32,753 nt of DNA, taken from positions 1-32,753 of the forward strand of contig JAIOSU010000277.1 in assembly GCA_021107455.1 (NCBI GenBank), given 5' to 3'. This DNA comes from Clostridiales bacterium (lineage in GTDB: Bacteria; Bacillota; Clostridia; Peptostreptococcales; Acidaminobacteraceae). A program made the translations under genes and the position numbers. Below, one piece after another: positions 7,555 to 15,087 of this stretch. A model generated the notes under the pieces. That model saw only the letters and a list, made by a program, of their open reading frames with translations, ran no database searches and was not told where the DNA came from. The number at the start of each line of letters is the position of its first letter. Position 1 is the first letter of the stretch.

Positions 7555-8082
7555 ATGGAATATGTAATTTTAGGATTATTGATGATCCAACCTTCTACAC
7601 TTTATTCTCTTAATAAATCCTTCGAGCAAGGCATCTCACTTTTCTTTAGTCCAAGCCTTGGTAGTATCAATAGTGCCATTAAGCGTCTTATCGATAAAAA
7701 GCTGGTTGCACAGGAACAAAGCATTGAAAATGGTAGAGCTAAAAAAATACTCACCATCACAGATATGGGGCAAAGTGCTTTCATCAACTGGATGCATGAA
7801 CCCCTTGACGCTAAGAATTTAGAAGTAAGTTTTCTCTCAAGACTTTATTTTTTAGGACTGATTGAAGATCAATCACAAAAAAAAGCCCTCGTTGAGGGCA
7901 TGTATCGATCTACCGTCGCTTCTAAGGCAACACTCGATGAAACTGAAATTATGCTGAACACCATGGAAATTCCTAAAGCCTATCAAGACATATTTCACTA
8001 TCAAAAAAAAGTCCTGCAATATGGCATTGATACTCATAGCTATACAATTGATTGGATTGAAAATTTGATTAAAGAACTGTGA
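7555..8082 (+). CDS. PadR family transcriptional regulator
   Basis: The protein has 175 residues. It opens with MEYVILGLLMIQPSTLYSL, the N-terminal winged helix typical of PadR, followed by a wing (IENGRAKKILTITDMG) near residues 60-75 and a C-terminal helical dimerisation region of the Vir-like PadR subgroup. The start was set 10 codons downstream of the ORF track because AAGGAG lies 6 bases before this ATG. PadR proteins are usually ligand-relieved repressors. The divergent serine hydrolase is the likely target. Its 3' end overlaps the convergent GNAT gene by 14 bases, and no terminator is visible between them. Confidence 0.88.
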   Translation: MEYVILGLLMIQPSTLYSLNKSFEQGISLFFSPSLGSINSAIKRLIDKKLVAQEQSIENGRAKKILTITDMGQSAFINWMHEPLDAKNLEVSFLSRLYFLGLIEDQSQKKALVEGMYRSTVASKATLDETEIMLNTMEIPKAYQDIFHYQKKVLQYGIDTHSYTIDWIENLIKEL

Positions 8083-8683
8083 GTTTACCTCTAAACATCG
8101 CATACACAGTCAATTGATCTATTGTCCGTGCCTCAATGAGTTTATAGCCGAATCTTTCATAGTATGCAATATTGGCTTCATTTTCTGTATCCAGTCCGAT
8201 TCCCAAGCTTTCTGGATCTGCATCAACCTTCGCATGAATTTCTTCCAGAATGGCACGACCAATCCCACGGCCTTGGGCTTCGGGCGCAATGCCAATGAAT
8301 ACCAAATAATGATGAGGGTGCTTAGGCCTGATAGATGTAGTGAATCGCATGTAACGATTAAAGAATGTAAACCCTTCTGACGACATCATGCGCTTCAATT
8401 TGATGACCTCTCTCATAAAATCAAATTTCAACATTTTGAACAAACTCTTGATTATATTACCTGAATCCTTTTCGAAGCTAGCCACCCCAATAATCGTATC
8501 ATTCTCTTTTACAACCAGTCCATTCTCACCTAAATCTATAGATTTCTTTATTAGAAATCTTGAAAACAATTCTTTTTCTTCATCTGTACTTAGTGTGTGA
8601 GTAAAAAGCGGATCATTCTTAAAGGAGGAAGCAATCACATTAACACAACTTTCCACATCACTTGCCTTAAGTTTTTCAGTCAT
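8069..8683 (-). CDS. GNAT family N-acetyltransferase
   Basis: The protein has 204 residues. The acetyl-CoA binding segment is VFIGIAPEAQGRGIGRAIL (residues about 125-143), with the QGRGIG pyrophosphate loop. It is followed by LDTENEANIAYYERFGY, the usual end of the GNAT fold. The acceptor substrate is unknown. The ATG overlaps the stop of the upstream membrane-protein gene (ATGA), and GGAGG lies inside that gene, so the two are translationally coupled. A TetR-type operator precedes the operon, which suggests a role in detoxifying the compound sensed by the neighbouring TetR. Confidence 0.88.
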   Translation of the reverse strand: MTEKLKASDVESCVNVIASSFKNDPLFTHTLSTDEEKELFSRFLIKKSIDLGENGLVVKENDTIIGVASFEKDSGNIIKSLFKMLKFDFMREVIKLKRMMSSEGFTFFNRYMRFTTSIRPKHPHHYLVFIGIAPEAQGRGIGRAILEEIHAKVDADPESLGIGLDTENEANIAYYERFGYKLIEARTIDQLTVYAMFRGKLTVL

Positions 8684-9225
8684 GCTTTGCCTCCTTCATG
8701 GTCCACACCAAAACTATAAATTACTTTGATGACAAAAAATACTGACATTGTCAGGAATACTAAAGAGGCTTCGCTATAAAGATTCAGCGACGTAAATATT
8801 CCCATGCCCATCAAAGCACCCGCCACTACTCGTTGATGAATTGACCCCTTGAGAATATTCACCACACTTACTGAGAAAATTGTATATCCCCAAATCAAAG
8901 AAGCATTAAAAATTGAGCCCCCTAATAGCCATGCAATAAGGATCGGCTGTATATGAACCGCAATAAAGATCCATCGATTAACTGGTCTAGCCGCATAGTA
9001 GTCATTTGTCCCTTTAGTGAAATTGGCAACCGTTCCTGCAATGATATCCGCTAAAAGTAAAAATGCGAACGCTCCTCTTGTGATTCCATTTTGAACAAAA
9101 GCATCCCCTTCCGCCATAATAAGCCAGCCCATCACAGCAATTGTTACTGCTCCTATCATCATTAGTGATACATAATGGGTTTCTTCACCTAAAATATCAT
9201 GGAAAAACTTATGTACTTTTATCAT
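8680..9225 (-). CDS. Membrane protein of unknown function, 181 residues
   Basis: The protein has five or six hydrophobic segments, short loops and a KGTNDYYAARPVNRW loop in the middle that looks conserved in character. I do not recognise a family. AGGAGG precedes the ATG. The gene is the first of a two-gene operon with the GNAT enzyme, with a TetR-type operator about 20 bases upstream. A small permease or a sensor coupled to the acetyltransferase is possible, but nothing in the sequence decides it. Confidence 0.75.
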   Translation of the reverse strand: MIKVHKFFHDILGEETHYVSLMMIGAVTIAVMGWLIMAEGDAFVQNGITRGAFAFLLLADIIAGTVANFTKGTNDYYAARPVNRWIFIAVHIQPILIAWLLGGSIFNASLIWGYTIFSVSVVNILKGSIHQRVVAGALMGMGIFTSLNLYSEASLVFLTMSVFFVIKVIYSFGVDHEGGKA

Positions 9226-9246
9226 TTTTCAATCCTCCTGTTTTCT

Positions 9247-9262
9247 GACCGTTCGAACAGTC
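9247..9262. promoter_or_regulatory. TetR-type operator 1
   Basis: GACCGTTCGAACAGTC is a 16-base dyad with one mismatched pair, 22 bases upstream of the membrane-protein start. It shares 13 of 16 bases with the second site near the TetR start when that site is read on the opposite strand. Confidence 0.6.
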
Positions 9263-9274
9263 TGTTTTTATGAT

Positions 9275-9312
9275 AAAGAACAATTCTCGTACTTGACGAG
9301 AATGTGTTCTTT
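9275..9312 (-). terminator. Terminator after TetR gene
   Basis: AAAGAAC plus ATTCTCGT pairs with ACGAGAAT plus GTTCTTT around a 5-base loop, with a small internal bulge. It begins directly after the TetR stop codon. The T-run is stronger on the plus strand, so it may work in either direction. Confidence 0.6.
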
Positions 9313-9927
9313 TTATTTTGACTTTAAATAGTTCTCCCAAAACTCAATTTGCATATTCCATACGTCATCCAAACGCGTCAATGATGGGTTTAACATATGA
9401 TGTAGACCACCGCCATCTAAAAAGCATAGAATCCCAAGCGCAACGATCTTAATCCGCTCTTTAATTTGCGAATTAACCAACCCTTGATCAGCACAAATCG
9501 AAGTGAGTTGGTGTTCTATCATTTGAAGTAAAAGAGCCGTACTTTCTTCCAGTCTCTTTCTAAAAATTTCAACGAATAGCCCTTCATTGTAAAAAGCATA
9601 AAATGCCTTATAGATCCGCATGTCTTCTTGGCTGCCAAGCAATGCATCACCTAGCTTTGTGAGATAAGTCTTTAAATCCGTCTCATCTACTGAAAATGAC
9701 ATTTCAAATCCTTCGTATATAAAATCATGCACACCAAGTAAAATGGCTTCCTTAGTCTTGAAATGATGAAAAATGTTACTCTTGCTCGTTCCAATGGCTG
9801 CCGCAATCTTTGCAGCTGAAACCTGACCGATACCTTCACTGCTAATGATGTCAATAGCGGCCAATAATATCGAATGTCTCATTTGCTCACCTTTTTTGAG
9901 TCTTTTATCTTCCTTAACGGTATCCAT
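9313..9927 (-). CDS. TetR/AcrR family transcriptional regulator
   Basis: The protein has 204 residues. The N-terminal DNA-binding domain spans residues 15-60. It contains IISSEGIGQVSAAKIAAAIG and then TSKSNIFHHFKTKEAIL, which is the standard TetR recognition helix region. The C-terminal part is a helical ligand domain that cannot be assigned to a ligand. AAGGAG lies 10 bases before the ATG. The promoter upstream has an operator filling its spacer, so the gene represses itself. The same operator sequence precedes the membrane protein/GNAT operon downstream, which makes that operon its target. Confidence 0.9.
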   Translation of the reverse strand: MDTVKEDKRLKKGEQMRHSILLAAIDIISSEGIGQVSAAKIAAAIGTSKSNIFHHFKTKEAILLGVHDFIYEGFEMSFSVDETDLKTYLTKLGDALLGSQEDMRIYKAFYAFYNEGLFVEIFRKRLEESTALLLQMIEHQLTSICADQGLVNSQIKERIKIVALGILCFLDGGGLHHMLNPSLTRLDDVWNMQIEFWENYLKSK

Positions 9928-9948
9928 GAGATCACACTCCTTATAGAC

Positions 9949-9977
9949 ACTATAACACTGTTCGTTCGGTCAGTCAA
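9949..9977 (-). promoter_or_regulatory. TetR gene promoter with operator 2 in the spacer
   Basis: On the minus strand, TTGACT and TATAGT are separated by 17 bases. The dyad GACCGAACGAACAGTG (9956-9971) fills almost exactly that spacer. This layout is typical of TetR autorepression by blocking RNA polymerase. Confidence 0.7.
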
Positions 9978-9982
9978 TATTT

Positions 9983-10702
9983 TTATGGTGTAATCAGAGT
10001 ATTTAGTGCTTCTTTTACCACAGAAAAACTCAACCCATTTTCAGTGCAATAACTTTTCACGCTTTGATTCTCAGGTGGCATTTTCGCACCGATAATAGAC
10101 TCGATTTCCTGCACTGAAATACCAAAATCTAGAACTTGTGAAAAGGTAGTATTCCCATTGACTTTCAAGCCTTCTGAATCAGGTTGAGTCTCAACTTCAG
10201 GAATAGCACCACTTACATTAGCTTCAACTTGATGATTTGCTAGATAATCCAGTACTTCTTTCGATCTATTGGGATCTACCTCGAGAAGCACTTGTACCGC
10301 ACTCATGGGAAGAAAAGCATCTGAGTCCTTAATATCCAGCTCTTTCATAATTGCGACAAAGACTTGAACCGACTCATTTCCAATTTCAATGTCTCCTTCT
10401 TGCTCACCATACAAGGATTCCAGATCCTTTGATTTTAGATCTTTTGCTACTTCAACATCTCCTAATTGAAAAGCTTCAACAAGCAATTTGATGTCGATTT
10501 CAAACAAACTGGATATCTCTCCGAAACTATATGATCCCCTAATGTCAAAAGGATCATATGTTCCGGCTCCAGTACCTTCAGTAATTTTTATAGGAACCTT
10601 ATCTGATTCGGTGGACCAAAGTCCGAACCCTTTTGCAATATAAATGCCTCCTATGAGGACAATAACAATCAATACCCCTATGTGACTATTTTTGAGTCTC
10701 AT
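9983..10702 (-). CDS. Membrane-anchored partner protein of a polyferredoxin, with duplicated domain
   Basis: The 239-residue protein has one N-terminal membrane segment (residues 8-27) followed by an acidic exported part. Two similar modules are visible. One, around 50-95, begins FDIRGSYSFGEISSLFEI; the other, around 185-238, begins NTTFSQVLDFGISVQEIES. Both have the pattern [ST]-F-xx-[IV]-L/S-x-[FW]-[GE]-I followed by a helix. From memory, such modules occur at the ends of membrane electron-transfer proteins, function unknown. The ATG start overlaps the TGA of the polyferredoxin gene by one base (TGATG), so the two are coupled; the track's GTG start one codon earlier is also possible. It probably docks with the polyferredoxin outside the membrane. 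Confidence 0.65.
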   Translation of the reverse strand: MRLKNSHIGVLIVIVLIGGIYIAKGFGLWSTESDKVPIKITEGTGAGTYDPFDIRGSYSFGEISSLFEIDIKLLVEAFQLGDVEVAKDLKSKDLESLYGEQEGDIEIGNESVQVFVAIMKELDIKDSDAFLPMSAVQVLLEVDPNRSKEVLDYLANHQVEANVSGAIPEVETQPDSEGLKVNGNTTFSQVLDFGISVQEIESIIGAKMPPENQSVKSYCTENGLSFSVVKEALNTLITP

Positions 10703-11538
10703 CACTTCTCACCCCACTTTATTTCCACCGTTTCTGGAACTGGGCATATATTTTCAGAACTACACTCAAAACAGCTGATACACTGGAGCTGAGAGACCTT
10801 TTTACTGTTTGCGACATCAATATTCATTGGACAAGATTTACTACACAAATCACACGAGATGCATGTGGATTCATTTCTATGAAGTCTAAATATCTTGAAC
10901 TTGTTTGTAAATCCAAGTAGAGCCCCATAGGGACACAAATATTTGCACCAAGGTCTTTCCACAAATAATGAACCGACTGCTGTAAGTGATAAAATCCCTA
11001 GTGCCTGAATCGCCACTTCACCAGTCCAAAAGTTAAACAAAGCATAGTAAGGATCCACATTTGCAAAAACAAGAAGTCCCGTCTTGGCTGTGATATATAT
11101 TACCCATAAAAGTACAAAGATTCTAATGTAACGCATGTACCCATCTAAGCGTGTAGGCACAAAATTATTGTACCTCTTTTTAAAAATTCGCTTACCGATT
11201 TTTCCGATCCATTCTTGAAAAGTCCCAAGAGGACAAATCCACCCACAAAAAACTGGACCTAGTAACACAGCCAGTAGAAATACCAGTCCCATTAATATAA
11301 GTGCTGAACTATGAATCTTTTGGATATAATCTCCCACCGTCAATAAATTGTATATGGATACAACCCCTCCAAATGGACAAATCGAGTGAAGAGAAGCACT
11401 TGATAAAAATGAACTTCCTCCTCCATTTTCCACCAAGAACTTATTAACTGCAATTGTTGATACCAAAAGAAAAAAAACAAGTTGAACCCAATTTCTAAGT
11501 CGCCATTGCCGCTTTTTAGATCTAGCTTTATTCTCCAT
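10702..11538 (-). CDS. NapH/polyferredoxin-type membrane 4Fe-4S protein
   Basis: The 278-residue protein has about five membrane segments. It has the cluster-like motif CPFGG near residue 55 and the paired CxxCP motifs of the NapH/NosR/RdxA-like family (FCGWICPLGTFQEW and CKYLCPYGALLG). The tail carries two [4Fe-4S] ferredoxin motifs, CISCDLCSKSCP and CISCFECSSENICP. Such proteins pass electrons from the membrane pool to exported reductases. No reductase gene is adjacent; the only partner is the downstream duplicated-domain protein. GAGGGG precedes the ATG by 6 bases. Upstream on the minus strand, TATCAC occurs twice in direct repeat ahead of a TATAAT box, a possible activator site. Confidence 0.85.
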   Translation of the reverse strand: MENKARSKKRQWRLRNWVQLVFFLLVSTIAVNKFLVENGGGSSFLSSASLHSICPFGGVVSIYNLLTVGDYIQKIHSSALILMGLVFLLAVLLGPVFCGWICPLGTFQEWIGKIGKRIFKKRYNNFVPTRLDGYMRYIRIFVLLWVIYITAKTGLLVFANVDPYYALFNFWTGEVAIQALGILSLTAVGSLFVERPWCKYLCPYGALLGFTNKFKIFRLHRNESTCISCDLCSKSCPMNIDVANSKKVSQLQCISCFECSSENICPVPETVEIKWGEK

Positions 11539-11642
11539 CTTAACCCCTCACAACTATATTTTATATTTACTATTTGTGATTATAAATGGTAAATGTGATA
11601 GATTCGTGATAGGATTTGCTTTCCATCATATGGATTCAGTAC

Positions 11643-11676
11643 AAAAAAAGATACCACAACTTTTTAAGTGGTGGTA
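11643..11676 (-). terminator. Terminator overlapping the end of the RDD-like gene
   Basis: TACCACCACTT and AAGTTGTGGTA pair with one mismatch around an AAA loop and are followed by TCTTTTTTT on the minus strand. The hairpin includes the last codons (Leu-Thr-Thr-Thr-stop) of the upstream gene. Confidence 0.8.
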
Positions 11677-12188
11677 AGACTTTTATTTTTTTTATCTTTT
11701 TTTGATGTTTTGATTTTTTGACCATCTTTTGTTGTAAGATAAACAAGTAGAGAAAAGAATCCCGACTGTACAAATATTGTATCATATGAAAGAATATTCC
11801 CCATTGATATAGTATCCCACGTGTTCATAGCCATGGTATAGAATACTACAAGAAGGACAAAATCAAATATACGATTTTTACCTTTAGGATTGGTCCACTC
11901 TTTTTTACCATCAATTATTTTCTTGCCGACGCTAAGTTCACCCACACTTAAAAATAATGTCTTCTTAGCAAAAACTGAGTGATAGATTATTGAAACAGTA
12001 ATACATATAAGAGGTACCATGAAAAAAAACATAATATTATCTGTTAGTGGTCTATTTATTATTCTAGTCATAAGTGCTAAAATTGCACCGAGTACATATC
12101 CTCCAAAAGCGTAGTCAATGAATCCCGCCAATATAGGGTGACGCTTTATTTTGACCTCTTTAACTTTGATAACTTCCTCTTCGACCAT
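11664..12188 (-). CDS. RDD-like membrane protein
   Basis: The protein has 174 residues, three or four hydrophobic segments and charged ends. The segment AGFIDYAFGGYVLG near the N-terminus and SVGELSVGKKIIDGK in the middle resemble the RDD family, which has an aligned Arg-Asp-Asp near the start and a SxGKxLxGL-type loop; here the first motif is only partly conserved. GGAGG lies 10 bases before the ATG. The role of RDD proteins is mostly unknown, with some ion-transport proposals. It stands alone between two terminators. Confidence 0.55.
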   Translation of the reverse strand: MVEEEVIKVKEVKIKRHPILAGFIDYAFGGYVLGAILALMTRIINRPLTDNIMFFFMVPLICITVSIIYHSVFAKKTLFLSVGELSVGKKIIDGKKEWTNPKGKNRIFDFVLLVVFYTMAMNTWDTISMGNILSYDTIFVQSGFFSLLVYLTTKDGQKIKTSKKDKKNKSLTTT

Positions 12189-12308
12189 TCAATGGATCCT
12201 CCTTTATTTGCTGTTTCAATTTCTTTTGATATATGTAATCACATGTAGATACAATTTATTATATAAAAAGAAAAATTGTCATTCTATATACCAAAGTCCT
12301 TTAGAGAG

Positions 12309-12320
12309 GGACCATGGTCC
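12309..12320. repeat. 12-base perfect palindrome
   Basis: GGACCATGGTCC is self-complementary and lies in the 202-base gap between the FUSC gene's terminator and the RDD-like gene. It may be an operator or part of a leader hairpin. A TATAAT-like box follows it on the minus strand about 55 bases later. The rest of the gap shows nothing else I can name. Confidence 0.35.
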
Positions 12321-12331
12321 TTATGTTGCAC

Positions 12332-12376
12332 AAAAAGCGACGAAAATAGAATGTATATCTATCTTGTCGCTTTTTT
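12332..12376 (-). terminator. Terminator after FUSC gene (GCGAC-type hairpin)
   Basis: AAAAAGCGAC pairs with GTCGCTTTTT, with an inner ATAGA/TCTAT helix. A and T runs on both sides make it usable in both directions. Its stem is nearly the same as those at 18931 and 21139. Confidence 0.8.
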
Positions 12377-12389
12377 CATACTCACTCTA

Positions 12390-13358
12390 TTACTTTTCAA
12401 ATTTTTCAATAAATCTCATTTTCACCGCAATTAAATCCTCCAAAGAATAGAGATACTGATGAAGTGCAATTCTATTTTGAAGTTGATTGTGACTGGATGG
12501 AAGCTCTGATTCATAAGTGAAATGATGCTTGATGCTGTCAAGCATTTCAATTTGTGAAACGCAAGAATTCAATACTTTGGTGTTGTTGACAAAGTGATCG
12601 GTAAAATCCTTGAGCAGCTCAACTTCCTTTTTCTTCAGAAATTTCAATTTGATGAACTCCTGCATCGTCTTGACCGTGTAGTATTGCTGTTTTCGCATGA
12701 TAAAATACTCGGCATAGTAATTGTTTTCGTGAATATAGTAATTGTTTTTATAATCATAAGCACGTGCCTCAGCCTTTGATAGAACCGTTTTCAGTTTATC
12801 GAGATCTTCTTTGACCACTTCGGTTTTGCATTCGTTCAGAAGACATTTTCCCATATTCTGAAAAATACTGTCAAATAAGTTCTCCACCTCTTTTTGATAA
12901 CCAATGAGTTCATCTTCAATATCCAGTATGAACATATTGATAATAAGAGCCACTGAAACGCCAAGAATCATCAAACTAAATTCATTGAATAAAATGGCTA
13001 TGGAAATCTCCTCAAGAGAGTAAATGTGCATTACCAATACAACATTCAACACAATGGCAATTTTCGTGTCAAACTTATACATCAAAAAGGTGAATATTAA
13101 TATATACAGGGCAAACACAGGCAATGAAAACCCGAAAAATGTAAACAGGACAGATGAAAGCGTCAAAGATACAATTGCAGCCAATAGACGGGTTGCAGCC
13201 AATTTGATGGATTGTTTTTTGGCTGATAGCATACTGACTATCACAATTGTCGCCACAGATGAAGAAAATTCCATTTTCAGAGCCTGAGCAATCAAAATTG
13301 CAATTACAACACCAATAGTTATTTTAAAGCTTTTTATAATTTGTTCTTTGACTAACAT
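12390..13358 (-). CDS. Aromatic acid exporter family protein (FUSC/ArAE type)
   Basis: The 322-residue protein has five or six N-terminal membrane segments (residues 10-145), including ATIVIVSMLSAKKQSIKLAA and TRLLAAIVSL. A long helical cytoplasmic domain follows, in the layout of the Gram-positive YqjA-like aromatic acid exporter (ArAE_1) family. FUSC proteins are thought to export aromatic or hydroxylated aromatic acids. The start has only a weak ribosome site (GAAAG). It begins 21 bases after the selenoprotein stop, in the same direction and with no terminator between them, so it is probably the last gene of the hydrolase-selenoprotein-exporter operon. Confidence 0.75.
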   Translation of the reverse strand: MLVKEQIIKSFKITIGVVIAILIAQALKMEFSSSVATIVIVSMLSAKKQSIKLAATRLLAAIVSLTLSSVLFTFFGFSLPVFALYILIFTFLMYKFDTKIAIVLNVVLVMHIYSLEEISIAILFNEFSLMILGVSVALIINMFILDIEDELIGYQKEVENLFDSIFQNMGKCLLNECKTEVVKEDLDKLKTVLSKAEARAYDYKNNYYIHENNYYAEYFIMRKQQYYTVKTMQEFIKLKFLKKKEVELLKDFTDHFVNNTKVLNSCVSQIEMLDSIKHHFTYESELPSSHNQLQNRIALHQYLYSLEDLIAVKMRFIEKFEK

Positions 13359-13378
13359 ATATTCACACTTTCATTTTT

Positions 13379-13675
13379 CTATAACGCATTGACTTTTACG
13401 CCCTTAACACTCAGCGACGTGACAAATAGAAAAGTACTTGCTACAAACTCCAGTTTGCTATTGATAGTATTCACATTTTTCATAACATAGACTGTAATGC
13501 CATCACTTTGGTACGAATTGTAATGCTCCAGAACCTCTGGAACCTGATACCCAACTTCGGGCATCGAAAACGATCCACATCAGCCACCTCCGGAACGGAT
13601 TAATGAAACCGTAAGCACTGTTGATTTTTTCTTCTTTAGGAAGCTCTTGACTTCATTGTTGATGATGATTTCCAA
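13379..13675 (-). CDS. Selenoprotein of the CC/Se-motif family (in-frame UGA = Sec32)
   Basis: The ORF track shows only the last 61 codons because it reads an in-frame TGA as stop. Upstream in the same frame the sequence continues to a TTG start, with AGGAGG 9 bases before it. The complete product is 98 residues, and the UGA at 13582-13580 gives GGG-U-CG followed by SFSMPEVGYQ. This matches the small Clostridia family that carries a Cys-Cys or Sec-Cys pair after Gly-Gly-Gly, with a conserved DGITVYV segment (here residues 58-64) and a SLSVKGVKV ending. A SECIS-like hairpin begins 14 bases after the UGA. The adjacent Sec32-Cys33 pair suggests thiol/selenol redox or metal chemistry, not yet established. 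It lies between the hydrolase and FUSC genes. Confidence 0.85.
13546..13582 (-). promoter_or_regulatory. UGA codon and bacterial SECIS-like hairpin
   Basis: After TGA (13582-13580) come 14 bases, then GATGCCC paired with GGGTATC around the six-base loop GAAGTT (one G-U pair, 7 base pairs). The apical loop lies 21 bases from the UGA and starts with G, in the range known for bacterial SECIS elements. The ATG used by the ORF track lies inside this hairpin. Confidence 0.65.
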
Positions 13676-13690
13676 AATGCTTTACCTCCT

Positions 13691-14911
13691 TCAATTTTCC
13701 ATTATAAGCGATTGATCAAAAAACTCCAATACATAATCATGCTGAATTCTCGCTGATTCCTCTCTGCCGAGTTCTCCTGTGAACCCAATAATACCGGTAA
13801 GACTGGAGAACATATAAGACATAGTGAAGTCAATGTGCGTAGTCCCCTCTATTTGAATCAAACTAGCATCGCTACTCGCCTCTACCAGTGGTTTCAAGTA
13901 ATCATCATTTAGACCACCTTCCCATTGTTCACTTCTTAAAAACAATGCTGGAATCGATAAACCGCCAATCATCTCATCCATACCTAAAGGCTCTACCCAT
14001 GCATCCATCGCGAAAAGTGCCTTCACTCTCGCATCTCGTAGAGCAACTGCAACATCCGCACCACCACCAGTACTGTGCCCTATTAAACCAATTTGTTCAA
14101 AATTCATACTTCCAGTCATGATTTCAGAGTAATTTCCACTGTTGATCGATTCCATTGAATCCAAAACCAGACTTATATCTCCAGCATATGTGAGCACCAA
14201 TTGATTGGCGTAATTTAAAAAATCCGGTGTAGAGTCTCTATCAGGCAATGCACTATTATCGACTTCGGCGGCATAACCATCATTGAAGATTGTCATTTGT
14301 GCGCCGTAAGTATGATCAATTCCAATTACTATATACCCATTACTCGCTAAAAGTTCCGCATAATCATTGTGTAAATTTCTGAAGCCTTTCCAACCGTGAG
14401 ACAAAATGATCACTGGATAGTTGTCTCTATTCTCGCTTATGGGTGCTTCTAAATAAGCATTGGAAAGAACTTTTTCTGTGTGATCGAGTGCGAAAAATGG
14501 AAGTCTCATTTCACTAGCCAGGGATCTAGGCAACTTAATACCATCCTGAAGCCATGCGACACGTTCATGACCACTGACATCATCAGATGGATACCATACT
14601 TGAACCCGTATGCGCCGCTTAGAATCTGTTGAATTGACCTTGTCACCATACATTTCATTTCTATTTGGGTCCACCATATCAAAAGTGACAGTCCCAACGA
14701 AAAATTCGCCTTCCGGTGCGGGTATTTCATATATGGGAAAAGCCATTTTAAGTACTATGGAAATAGCGATTGCAATTGCTCCTAGAACTGCAAACCTTTT
14801 CTTGCTCCTACCCATTATTCTAGTATTTTTGTTCCTCAATATATCAATAATAACTATTAAACCGCTTAATAAAAAGAATAAAAATAAAGGATATAATTGC
14901 CAGTTTGTCAT
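13691..14911 (-). CDS. Membrane-anchored alpha/beta hydrolase, PAF-acetylhydrolase-like
   Basis: The protein has 406 residues. Two N-terminal membrane segments (8-24 and 40-57) are followed by an alpha/beta hydrolase domain. The nucleophile elbow is GHSTGG with Ser280, the oxyanion region is LSHGWKG at 170-176, and the probable acid and base are Asp303 and His359 (TTHIDF). The arrangement fits dienelactone hydrolases and the plasma-type PAF acetylhydrolase family. AGGAGG precedes the ATG by 10 bases. Its TGA directly abuts the ribosome site of the selenoprotein gene, so the genes are co-transcribed. It could release an aromatic or acyl ester product that the FUSC protein exports, but that is inference. 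Confidence 0.8.
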   Translation of the reverse strand: MTNWQLYPLFLFFLLSGLIVIIDILRNKNTRIMGRSKKRFAVLGAIAIAISIVLKMAFPIYEIPAPEGEFFVGTVTFDMVDPNRNEMYGDKVNSTDSKRRIRVQVWYPSDDVSGHERVAWLQDGIKLPRSLASEMRLPFFALDHTEKVLSNAYLEAPISENRDNYPVIILSHGWKGFRNLHNDYAELLASNGYIVIGIDHTYGAQMTIFNDGYAAEVDNSALPDRDSTPDFLNYANQLVLTYAGDISLVLDSMESINSGNYSEIMTGSMNFEQIGLIGHSTGGGADVAVALRDARVKALFAMDAWVEPLGMDEMIGGLSIPALFLRSEQWEGGLNDDYLKPLVEASSDASLIQIEGTTHIDFTMSYMFSSLTGIIGFTGELGREESARIQHDYVLEFFDQSLIMEN

Positions 14912-15024
14912 GTATATTTTTCCTCCTTATTGATTCCTTCTTTTGTCTTAATTATACTTCATTTATACTGATTATTATAGATGATGACACATATACTTGT
15001 TTCATAATTGTTAAAATATAAACA

Positions 15025-15060
15025 TTGAGTGAACACGTCTAAAATGTTAGAATATTCTAA
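15025..15060 (+). promoter_or_regulatory. Promoter with palindrome over the -10 box
   Basis: TTGAGT and TAGAAT are spaced by 17 bases. The perfect 14-base palindrome TTAGAATATTCTAA (15047-15060) covers the -10 box, so a repressor bound there would block transcription of the membrane-protein gene at 15088. Confidence 0.5.
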
Positions 15061-15087
15061 ATACTATCATTTTATTTTGGAGGATCT

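Noticed and set aside
2009-15038. The 12-mer GAGTGAACACGT occurs both before the 32-codon ORF (minus strand) and before the 15088 gene
   Set aside because: In a 33-kb window several 12-base repeats are expected by chance, and the flanks differ.
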